Of a DNA stretch of 64,000 nucleotides, positions 27,681-34,502 are shown one piece after another. How positions within the stretch are numbered: the first letter of the stretch is position 1; each line of letters begins with the position of its first letter. The DNA is taken from assembly GCA_002355495.1 (NCBI GenBank), contig AP017424.1, forward strand, positions 6,079,501 through 6,143,500, read 5' to 3'. Position numbers and translations under genes: made by a program. Origin of the DNA: Streptomyces laurentii. GTDB taxonomy: Bacteria > Actinomycetota > Actinomycetes > Streptomycetales > Streptomycetaceae. Below the pieces are notes generated by a model. It did no database searches and was not told the origin of the DNA. It worked only from the letters and a program-made list of their open reading frames with translations.

Positions 27681-27756
27681 GGCGCGCTCCCTCGTTCGTA
27701 GGAAGGTCGTTCAGACGTAACGGTTCGGCGTGCGGAGGGCTGCGTACCTTCCGGTC

Positions 27757-29172
27757 ATGACCAACACCGGTGGCAGCGCCCCCGACCGTCCGCCCCGTCC
27801 ACCCCACCCATCTCACCATTCCCCACCGCCTCTTCCGCCCTGGCCGGCTCGTCCGTCCGGGCCGCAGCCGCCGCCCGCTTCCGCGGACGGGCGCGTGCCC
27901 GCGCAGGGACGGCGCCCGGGCCAGGTGCCCTTCCGCGCCCGCCCGCTCCCCGCCCCCACCGCGGAGGCCGCCCTCGCGCTCGCGGCCGCGCTCTCGCCCG
28001 TACGGGTCGACGAGGCGGCGCCGGTGCCCGTCGAGCGGACCACTGGCGGGGCGCTGCTCCGGCCCACCGTCACCGAACTGCGGCTTTCGGCCTTCGGGGT
28101 GCACCGCGGGACCGTCCTGCCGCTCGGCCCCGTGACACTGCTGCGCGGGGCGAGCGGCAGCGGGAAGACCACCGCCCTGCGCGCGTACGAGGCGCTCGCG
28201 CGGCTCGGGGCGGGCGCGGAGCTCGAGGAGGTGCTGCCGGACGCCGCCGACCGCGTACCGGAGCGGTCGCGGGCCGACGCGCAAGGCCGGCGCGGCTTCC
28301 GGATCGGCTGCACGGTCGACGGCCCGGTGGGACCGGTCCACCTCGACCTCGCCGTGCAGGCCGAACCGACCCTGCGGATCGTCGGGGAACGGCTCACCTC
28401 GCCGGACCGCACCCTGTTCACCACCGCGCTGCGGGACCCGGGGCGCAGCACCGTCCAGGCCGAGTGGCACACCGCCGGCAACACCCCGGTGACCCGCGCC
28501 CCGTTCCCGGACGACGTGCTCGGCACGGCACTCCTGCCGCTGCGGGTCGCCGGGAAGACGCAGGGGCAGCGGGACGTCCTGGCCGCCGCGGAACAGGTGG
28601 TCGTCGGACTGCGTGCGGCCTTCCCCTGTCACCCCCTGCCGCACCGGATGCGGCAGCCCGTGCCGGTCGGCGAGGGCCGGCTGCGGCGCGACTGTCACAA
28701 CCTGGCCGCCGTGCTGCACCGCACCGCCACCGAGTGCCCGCGCCGCCACGCCCGCCTGGCGGCCCTCGCGACGGCGGGATGTGCCGGTACGGTCGCGGGG
28801 CTCGGGTTACGGGAATCGGAGACGGGCGGCACGGTCGAGGCCGTCCTGGAGCGGGCCGGCCTGCCGGACATGGCACTGGGCCGGCTCGGCGACGGCGAAC
28901 TGCGCTATCTCGCCCTCGGGCTCGTCCTGCTGACCGGCCCCGGGGTGCTCGCGATGGACCCGGTCGCCGAGGTGCCGCAGGCCATGCAGACGCTCACCGT
29001 GCTCGCCGACGGGCTCGATCACGCGCTCGATGCCCGGCAACTGGCCGCTCTGTTCGGCCTGGCCGGCGAGATCTGCGCGAGCGGACACGTCCGGCTGGTC
29101 GCGGCCGTGGGGGAGGGGGTTACGGGTGTGACGGACGTGCCCGGTGTGACGATGGTAGACCTGGGTGCGTGA
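27757..29172 (+). CDS. P-loop ATP-binding protein (AAA/ABC-like)
   Basis: A 471-residue ATPase. The first 75 residues are Pro/Ser-rich and probably disordered. From about residue 105 there is an ABC/AAA-type start: LRLSAFGVHRGTVLPLGPVT then the Walker A LLRGASGSGKTTALRAYEAL (about 127-146). Late in the protein, LGDGELRYLALGLVLLTGPGVLAMD resembles a degenerate signature plus Walker B. The predicted fold is close to the RecF/SMC-like ATPases used in overcoming-lysogenisation or DNA-repair proteins, but I recognise no named family. Its stop overlaps the GTG of the MazG-like gene (GTGA), so the two are co-translated and may act together. Confidence 0.75.
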   Translation: MTNTGGSAPDRPPRPPHPSHHSPPPLPPWPARPSGPQPPPASADGRVPAQGRRPGQVPFRARPLPAPTAEAALALAAALSPVRVDEAAPVPVERTTGGALLRPTVTELRLSAFGVHRGTVLPLGPVTLLRGASGSGKTTALRAYEALARLGAGAELEEVLPDAADRVPERSRADAQGRRGFRIGCTVDGPVGPVHLDLAVQAEPTLRIVGERLTSPDRTLFTTALRDPGRSTVQAEWHTAGNTPVTRAPFPDDVLGTALLPLRVAGKTQGQRDVLAAAEQVVVGLRAAFPCHPLPHRMRQPVPVGEGRLRRDCHNLAAVLHRTATECPRRHARLAALATAGCAGTVAGLGLRESETGGTVEAVLERAGLPDMALGRLGDGELRYLALGLVLLTGPGVLAMDPVAEVPQAMQTLTVLADGLDHALDARQLAALFGLAGEICASGHVRLVAAVGEGVTGVTDVPGVTMVDLGA

Positions 29173-29576
29173 CTGAACTTGATGTGGCGGGCCTGCAGCG
29201 CAGGCTCGCCGACTTCGCCGCGGCCCGCGACTGGCAGCCCTTCCATACGCCCAAGAATCTGGCGGCGGCGCTGAGCGTGGAGGCGGCCGAACTCCTCGAG
29301 ATCTTCCAGTGGCTGACGCCCGAGGAGGCGGACCGGGTGATGGCGGACCCGGACACGGCGCACCGGGTCCGCGACGAGGTCGCGGACGTCCTCGCCTATC
29401 TGCTGCAGTTCTGCGGCGTGCTCGGCGTCGATCCGCTGACGGCTCTCGCGGCCAAGATCGACCGCAACGAGATCCGCTTCCCTGCCCGGGGACGCCGGGG
29501 CGACGACACGTCGTCCGGCCCCGGCGGCGAGCCCCGAGAGGCGGGAGACGACCGTGATCGTCACTCTACGGAGTGA
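29169..29576 (+). CDS. MazG-like nucleotide pyrophosphohydrolase
   Basis: A 135-residue all-alpha NTP pyrophosphatase. Metal-binding motifs are SVEAAELLEIFQWL (ExxE, about residues 36-49) and RDEVADVLAYLLQFC (ExxD, about 73-87), with KNLAAAL before them and KIDRNEIRFP at the end, as in the RS21-C6/MazG group that hydrolyses non-canonical or methylated dCTP-like nucleotides. The start overlaps the stop of the preceding ATPase, and the last codon lies inside a near-palindrome shared with another promoter (see 29559). Role: probably cleansing the nucleotide pool. Confidence 0.88.
   Translation: MTELDVAGLQRRLADFAAARDWQPFHTPKNLAAALSVEAAELLEIFQWLTPEEADRVMADPDTAHRVRDEVADVLAYLLQFCGVLGVDPLTALAAKIDRNEIRFPARGRRGDDTSSGPGGEPREAGDDRDRHSTE
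29559..29576. promoter_or_regulatory. CGTCACTCTACGGAGTGA element (copy 1)
   Basis: An inverted repeat with arms TCACTC and GAGTGA around four bases. It differs at only one of 18 positions from the element at 37219, 7.7 kb away. It overlaps the end of the MazG-like gene and lies about 130 bases upstream of the DUF6099 gene. The binding protein is unknown; spacing does not fit the BldD consensus. Confidence 0.5.
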
Positions 29577-29581
29577 TCGAG

Positions 29582-29608
29582 TTATCCTCAACGAGCTTCC
29601 TGTCCACA
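29582..29608. other. two DnaA-box-like sequences
   Basis: TTATCCTCA (29582-29590) and CTGTCCACA (29600-29608) each differ by one base from the consensus TTATCCACA or the streptomycete form TTGTCCACA. They lie in a 126-base intergenic, AT-richer stretch upstream of the DUF6099 gene. They could titrate DnaA or regulate the downstream gene, or be chance. Confidence 0.35.
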
Positions 29609-29702
29609 GATTTCCGAATTCCTCTGGTGTTCAGGCTCGGTCGGCCTCACGCTGGGTAATGGAATGAGTGAGCGGTAAGTCGTCAGAACGGGGGCGTCGT
29701 TG

Positions 29703-30188
29703 ATGGACGCGGAGCGTTTGATCGCGAACGGGCGATACGCGCTGGCGGAAGCCCACACGGCGTGGGACATCATGCGGGAGGCCTGGGAGGCTCAGGCTCT
29801 CGCTCAGGTGATAGGAGGTCACCTCGCGGCCGAGGGGCCGCTGGAGTTGCGGAGCGAGGCGCGGGGGCTGAGCGAGACCGGCGGCGGACGCGTGGGGTTC
29901 GATCACCCCGCGCTGCGCGCCGGAGTGCCGAGGGCCGCGCAGCTCACCTCCGTCGGGGACACGCGCGCGGCGCTGACCGCGCTCGGCGTGCTGCTCGGCG
30001 ACGTGGGCATCGCCTTGGTGGGCGTGGCCTGCGCGACGGGTGAGGACGGGCTGTACTGGCAGTCCATCGAGGCGATCGACGCCGCCGACGAGGCGGGCGA
30101 CCGTGTTCGCGCCATGCTGCACCGGCTCGCGGTGCGCGAGCGGGACCGTCCGCCCGACCCGGCCCGGGGCCGCGCGGGCCCCGGGTAG
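29703..30188 (+). CDS. DUF6099 family protein
   Basis: A 161-residue soluble helical protein that I recognise as the Streptomyces DUF6099 family; no function is known. It begins MDAERLIANGRYALAEAHTA, contains two predicted helix bundles (AWDIMREAWEAQALAQVIGG and ALTALGVLLGDVGIALVGVA, the latter moderately hydrophobic), and ends with a charged Pro/Arg tail. ATG 29703 has a weak upstream site. The 126-base region before it holds the CACTC/GAGTG element and two DnaA-like boxes, which suggests it is regulated. It stands alone. Confidence 0.75.
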   Translation: MDAERLIANGRYALAEAHTAWDIMREAWEAQALAQVIGGHLAAEGPLELRSEARGLSETGGGRVGFDHPALRAGVPRAAQLTSVGDTRAALTALGVLLGDVGIALVGVACATGEDGLYWQSIEAIDAADEAGDRVRAMLHRLAVRERDRPPDPARGRAGPG

Positions 30189-30359
30189 GGGCCTGGGGCG
30201 CCGAGGCGATGGCCGGTGTGTGGCCGTACGGCGGGCGGAGTGGCGGGGCCCGGGGCCGGGGTGCGGGCCGAGCCGGCCGGGCCGGGACGCGGGGAAGGAG
30301 CCGGCGGCGGTCGGGGAGGGTCGGGGGAGGCCGGGCCGTGGGCCCGCCCCGCTGCCCGG

Positions 30360-30650
30360 TCAGCGGGACGCGGCGTCCGGTCTCGTGGGGCCGGGTCCGG
30401 CCGGACCCGGGTCGTCGGCGCCGTCGGCGGCCGCCTGACGGTCCGCCGAGGACTGGAGGTCGGCGTCGAGCTGCGAGAGGTCGGCGGTGAGCGCCGCCAT
30501 CATCGCCTCCATCTGACGCAGCAGGCCGGCGGGGGCGTCTCCCCGCTGCGGCTGCGCGGGTACGGACGATACGGAGGACACCGCGGGCATCGGCGGTGTG
30601 AGGGGCTGCTCGGACACGGCGGCGTGCTGTGGCGCGGCTTCCTTGGACAT
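30360..30650 (-). CDS. small hypothetical protein
   Basis: A 96-residue protein of unknown family. ATG 30650 has a clear GAGGAG sequence nine bases upstream, which is the main reason to accept it. The middle has a likely coiled helix (GLLRQMEAMMAALTADLSQL, DADLQSSADRQAAADGADD); the N and C termini are Ala/Pro-rich and probably disordered. No signal peptide or membrane segment. The frame continues upstream to 30800 without further support. Confidence rests on the ribosome-binding sequence and on the helical core. Confidence 0.6.
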   Translation of the reverse strand: MSKEAAPQHAAVSEQPLTPPMPAVSSVSSVPAQPQRGDAPAGLLRQMEAMMAALTADLSQLDADLQSSADRQAAADGADDPGPAGPGPTRPDAASR

Positions 30651-30894
30651 GGCGGCCTCCTCGGCCAGGGGCCCTCCCGTACGGGAAGGACCACCACACA
30701 AAGGGACGTCCCGGCAGGTCGGCCGACACGTGGGGCCGGGCGGTCCGGCTACGCCCGAGCCAACGACATGTCCGCGGCCCAGGTCACTGGCCTGGCCCAA
30801 CGCCCCTCGACCGGGGACGGTTATTCACCCGGCCGAGGCCGTGTTGATCACCGGGTGACGAACCGGTTGACGCACCCGGGTGCAGGATGGAGGC

Positions 30895-31818
30895 ATGGAT
30901 CTCCGAATCTTCACGGAACCCCAGCAAGGGGCGTCCTACGACACCCTGCTCACGGTCGCCAAGGCCACCGAGGACCTGGGCTTCGGCGCGTTCTTCCGCT
31001 CGGACCACTATCTGCGCATGGGGTCCGGCGACGGGCTGCCCGGCCCGACGGACGCCTGGATCACCCTGGCCGGTCTCGCCCGGGAGACCCGGCGGATCCG
31101 TCTCGGCACGCTCATGACCGCCGCCACCTTCCGGCTCCCCGGCGTCCTCGCCATCCAGGTCGCCCAGGTCGACCGGATGTCCGGCGGCCGGATCGAACTC
31201 GGCCTGGGCGCGGGCTGGTTCGAGGAGGAACACCGGGCGTACGGGATCCCGTTCCCGAAGGAGAAGTTCGGACGTCTGGAGGAGCAGCTGGAGATCGTCA
31301 CCGGGCTGTGGGGCACCGCGGCCGGCAAGACGTTCTCGTACGAGGGGGAGCACTACCAGCTGACCGACTCGCCCGCGCTGCCCAAGCCGGCCCAGGAGCG
31401 GATCCCGGTGCTGGTCGGCGGGCACGGCGCGCGCCGCACGCCGCGTCTGGCGGCACGGTTCGCGGACGAGTTCAACATCCCGTTCGCCTCGCTGGAGGAG
31501 ACCGAGCGGCAGTTCGGGCGGGTGCGGGCGGCGGTCGAGGAGGCGGGGCGGCCCGCCGACGCGCTCGTGTACTCGAACGCGCTGGTGGTCTGCGTCGGCC
31601 GGGACGACGCGGAGGTGGCCCGCCGGGCCGCCGCCATCGGCCGGGACGTGGACGAACTCAAGGCCAACGGCCTCGCGGGCTCGCCCGCCGAGGTCGTGGA
31701 CAAGATCGGCCGCTACGGGGCCCTCGGCGCCCGCCGGATCTATCTCCAGATCCTCGACCTGGACGATCTGGACCATCTGGAGCTGATCTCCGGTCAGGTC
31801 CAGTCGCAGCTGGGGTGA
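30895..31818 (+). CDS. LLM-class F420-dependent oxidoreductase
   Basis: A 307-residue luciferase-like TIM-barrel oxidoreductase that probably uses coenzyme F420. Family motifs: TEDLGFGAFFRSDHYLRMG near residue 27, then TRRIRLGTLMTAATFRLPGV (about 65-85), MSGGRIELGLGAGWFEEEHR (about 95-115) and RIPVLVGGHGARRTPRLAAR (about 175-195). ATG 30895 is preceded by GGATGGAGG. The next gene, a homocysteine S-methyltransferase, begins four bases after its stop, so the two form an operon. Substrate unknown. Confidence 0.93.
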   Translation: MDLRIFTEPQQGASYDTLLTVAKATEDLGFGAFFRSDHYLRMGSGDGLPGPTDAWITLAGLARETRRIRLGTLMTAATFRLPGVLAIQVAQVDRMSGGRIELGLGAGWFEEEHRAYGIPFPKEKFGRLEEQLEIVTGLWGTAAGKTFSYEGEHYQLTDSPALPKPAQERIPVLVGGHGARRTPRLAARFADEFNIPFASLEETERQFGRVRAAVEEAGRPADALVYSNALVVCVGRDDAEVARRAAAIGRDVDELKANGLAGSPAEVVDKIGRYGALGARRIYLQILDLDDLDHLELISGQVQSQLG

Positions 31819-31822
31819 TCCG

Positions 31823-32740
31823 GTGAGGCCCGGCCGCACCCTGGGCGCCGCCCTCGCCGACGGGGTGCTCGTGCTGGACGGCGGGCTCTCCAACCAGCTG
31901 GAGGCCCAGGGCTGCGACCTCTCCGACGCGCTCTGGTCCGCCCGGCTGCTCGCCGACGGTCCGGAGCGGATCGAGGCGGCGCACTCGGCGTACGTGGCGG
32001 CCGGCGCCCAGGTGCTCACCACCGCGAGCTACCAGGCCACCTTCGAGGGCTTCGCCCGGCGTGGGATCGGCCGGACGGAGACGGCACGGCTGCTCGCCCG
32101 CGGCGTGACGCTCGCCCGGGCGGCGGCCGGGCCCGCCGAGCGGGAGACCTGGGTGGCGGCCTCCGTCGGGCCGTACGGGGCGATGCTCGCCGACGGCAGC
32201 GAGTACCGGGGCCGGTACGGGCTGTCGGTCGGCGCGCTCACGCGGTTCCACCGGCCCCGGATCGAGGTCCTGGCCGAGGCCGGGCCCGATGTCCTGGCCC
32301 TGGAGACGGTGCCCGACACCGACGAGGCCGAGGCGCTGCTGCGGGCCGCCGAGGGGTGCGGGGTGCCGGTCTGGCTCTCGTACACCGTCGACGGCACGCG
32401 CACCCGCGCCGGACAGGATCTGGCGGAGGCGTTCGCCCTGGCGGCGGGCCGGGACCAGGTCGTCGCGGTCGGGGTGAACTGCTGCGCCCCGAAGGACGCC
32501 GGGCCCGCCGTGGAGATCGCCGCCGTGGTGACCGGCAAGCCGGTGGTCGTCTACCCGAACAGCGGCGAGGACTGGGACCCGGGCGCGGGGGACTGGCGGG
32601 GCCCGGCCACCTTCGACCCGGCCGGGGCGACGCGTTGGCGTGCCGCGGGTGCCCGGCTGATCGGCGGCTGCTGTCGCGTCGGCCCCGCCGCGATCGCCGC
32701 CCTGGCCGCCGGACTGGAGCCGGGGACACGGGGCGGGTGA
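31823..32740 (+). CDS. mmuM: homocysteine S-methyltransferase
   Basis: A 305-residue zinc-dependent homocysteine S-methyltransferase of the MmuM type, which makes methionine from S-methylmethionine or SAM. The first half has LDGGLSNQLEAQGCDLSD and VLTTASYQATFEGF. Zinc ligands are in VAVGVNCCAPKDA (about residue 215) and the C-terminal LIGGCCRVGPAAIAAL (GGCC, about 280). The GTG start lies four bases after the stop of the oxidoreductase gene, so it is co-transcribed with it. The family is well conserved and the match is full length. Confidence 0.92.
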   Translation: MRPGRTLGAALADGVLVLDGGLSNQLEAQGCDLSDALWSARLLADGPERIEAAHSAYVAAGAQVLTTASYQATFEGFARRGIGRTETARLLARGVTLARAAAGPAERETWVAASVGPYGAMLADGSEYRGRYGLSVGALTRFHRPRIEVLAEAGPDVLALETVPDTDEAEALLRAAEGCGVPVWLSYTVDGTRTRAGQDLAEAFALAAGRDQVVAVGVNCCAPKDAGPAVEIAAVVTGKPVVVYPNSGEDWDPGAGDWRGPATFDPAGATRWRAAGARLIGGCCRVGPAAIAALAAGLEPGTRGG

Positions 32741-32769
32741 GGCGGTACCGGGGCGCGGGCGGCGGGGTG

Positions 32770-32962
32770 TCAGTTCCCGTTGAAGGAGGAGACGGAGGCC
32801 GCGCCGGCCGGCTCGCCGGGCCGGTCGATGCCGAGGTGCGGGTGGTCGCCCGTCCGCGTCCGCCGGCCCCGCTCCGCCGCGTCGTCCAGGTGGCGCAAGC
32901 CCGCCGCGCGCCACCCCGCCGGGCGCGGAAAATGCCTGGTCGACGGAGGGGTGCCTGGTCAT
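32770..32962 (-). pseudogene. possible small protein with a frameshift
   Basis: Two minus-strand frames appear to be one short gene. The first, from ATG 32962, begins MTRHPSVDQAFSAPGGVARG; the second ends LRHLDDAAERGRR, then GDHPHLGIDRPGEPAGAASV and SFNGN before the stop at 32770. The span is 193 bases (3n+1), so one extra base in the GCGCGGCGGG stretch would explain the break. The C-terminal composition looks like real protein and GAGGAA lies upstream of the ATG. It would encode about 63 residues of unknown function, divergent from hen1. It may be chance. Confidence 0.35.
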
Positions 32963-32972
32963 ACTCGGACGG

Positions 32973-34502
32973 GTGTTCCTCACCATCCGTACCACTGGTA
33001 CGCCTCAGCGACCCGCGACCGACCTCGGCTTCCTGCTGCACAAGCATCCCGGGAAGGCGCAGTCCTTCACGACCGCGCACGGCACCGCGCACGTCCTGTA
33101 CCCCGAGGCGGACGTGGAGCGGTGCACCGCCGTCCTGCTGCTGGAGGTCGACCCCGTGGCGCTGGTGCGCAAGGGGCGGGGAAAGGGCCGGGGCGGGGCG
33201 CCCGACGCGGCGCTCGCGCAGTACGTGAACGACCGGCCGTACGCCGCGTCGTCGCTGCTGGCGGTCGCGCTCGCCAAGGTCTTCACGACCGCCCTGCACG
33301 GCACCTGCGCCGCGCTGCCCGAACGGGCCGCCGCGCCGCTGCCGCTGCGGATCGAGATCCCGGCGCTTCCGGCGCGCGGCGGACCGGGTCTCGTGACGCG
33401 GCTGTTCGAGCCGCTCGGCTGGACGAGCGTCACGGCGGAGCCGGTCGCGCTCGACCCGGAGTTCCCCGAGTGGGGCGACTCCCGCTACGTACGGCTGGTC
33501 CTGGAGGGCGAGTTGCGCCTCGCCGACGCGCTCAACCAGCTCTATGTCCTGCTGCCGGTGCTCGACGACGCCAAGCACTACTGGGTCGCGCCCGACGAGG
33601 TGGACAAGCTGCTGCGCGCCGGTGACGGCTGGCTCGCCGGCCACCCCGAGCGGGAGCTGATCACCAGCCGCTATCTCGCGCGGCGCCGGAGTCTCACCCG
33701 CCAGGCCACCGAGCGGCTCGCCCTCGTACGGCTCGCCGAGGCCGACGGCCTGGAGGTCGAGGACGTCGACAACGCGGTCGACGAGGCGACCGACACCGAG
33801 GAACGGCCGGTGCCGCTCGCCGAGCGGCGCCGTACGGCGATCCTCGGTGCGCTGGGCACCGCCGGCGCGGCCCGGGTGCTCGACCTCGGCTGCGGGCAGG
33901 GGCAGTTGGTGCAGGCCCTGCTCAAGGACAAGCGGTTCACCGAGGTCGTCGGCGTGGACGTGTCGGCGCGGGCGCTGTCCGTCGCCGCCCGCCGGCTGCG
34001 TCTGGACCGGATGGGCGAGCGGCAGGCCGCCCGCGTGACGCTGCTCCAGGGCGCGCTCACGTACACCGACAAGCGGCTGGCCGGTTATGACGCGGCCGTG
34101 CTCAGCGAGGTCGTCGAGCACGTGGACCCGCCGCGGCTGCCCGCGCTGGAGTACGCGGTGTTCGGCTCGGCCCGGCCGCGTACGGTCGTCGTGACCACCC
34201 CGAACGTCGAGTACAACGTGCGCTGGGAGTCGCTGCCCGCGGGGCACGTCCGGCACTCCGACCACCGGTTCGAGTGGACGCGGGAGGAGTTCCGCGCCTG
34301 GGCCGCCCGGGTCGCCGGCCGCTACGGCTACGCGGCTGTCTTCGCGCCGGTCGGCCCGGACGACCCCGAGGTCGGGCCGCCCACCCAGATGGCCGTCTTC
34401 ACCCGTACCGGCGGCGACGCCGGCACCCGTACCAACAGCGACACGGACACAGGGACCGGCACCGGGAACGGCCCGGACACCACGAAGGAGGACGCGGCAT
34501 GA
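32973..34502 (+). CDS. hen1: bacterial Hen1 RNA 3'-terminal ribose 2'-O-methyltransferase
   Basis: A 509-residue bacterial Hen1. In RNA repair Hen1 methylates the 2'-OH at the 3' end of a cleaved RNA before ligation, protecting it from a second cut. The N-terminal half is the bacterial Hen1 domain (FLTIRTTGTPQRPATDLGFL, LHKHPGKAQSF, then AHVLYPEADVERCTAVLLLE). The C-terminal half is the methyltransferase: RVLDLGCGQGQLVQAL (about 300-315), and the Mn2+ site SEVVEHVDPPRL (ExxEH) with RHSDHRFEWTREEF (His). All essential residues are seen. The start is GTG 32973. Its stop overlaps the pnkp ATG (ATGA), as in characterised pairs. Confidence 0.95.
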   Translation: MFLTIRTTGTPQRPATDLGFLLHKHPGKAQSFTTAHGTAHVLYPEADVERCTAVLLLEVDPVALVRKGRGKGRGGAPDAALAQYVNDRPYAASSLLAVALAKVFTTALHGTCAALPERAAAPLPLRIEIPALPARGGPGLVTRLFEPLGWTSVTAEPVALDPEFPEWGDSRYVRLVLEGELRLADALNQLYVLLPVLDDAKHYWVAPDEVDKLLRAGDGWLAGHPERELITSRYLARRRSLTRQATERLALVRLAEADGLEVEDVDNAVDEATDTEERPVPLAERRRTAILGALGTAGAARVLDLGCGQGQLVQALLKDKRFTEVVGVDVSARALSVAARRLRLDRMGERQAARVTLLQGALTYTDKRLAGYDAAVLSEVVEHVDPPRLPALEYAVFGSARPRTVVVTTPNVEYNVRWESLPAGHVRHSDHRFEWTREEFRAWAARVAGRYGYAAVFAPVGPDDPEVGPPTQMAVFTRTGGDAGTRTNSDTDTGTGTGNGPDTTKEDAA

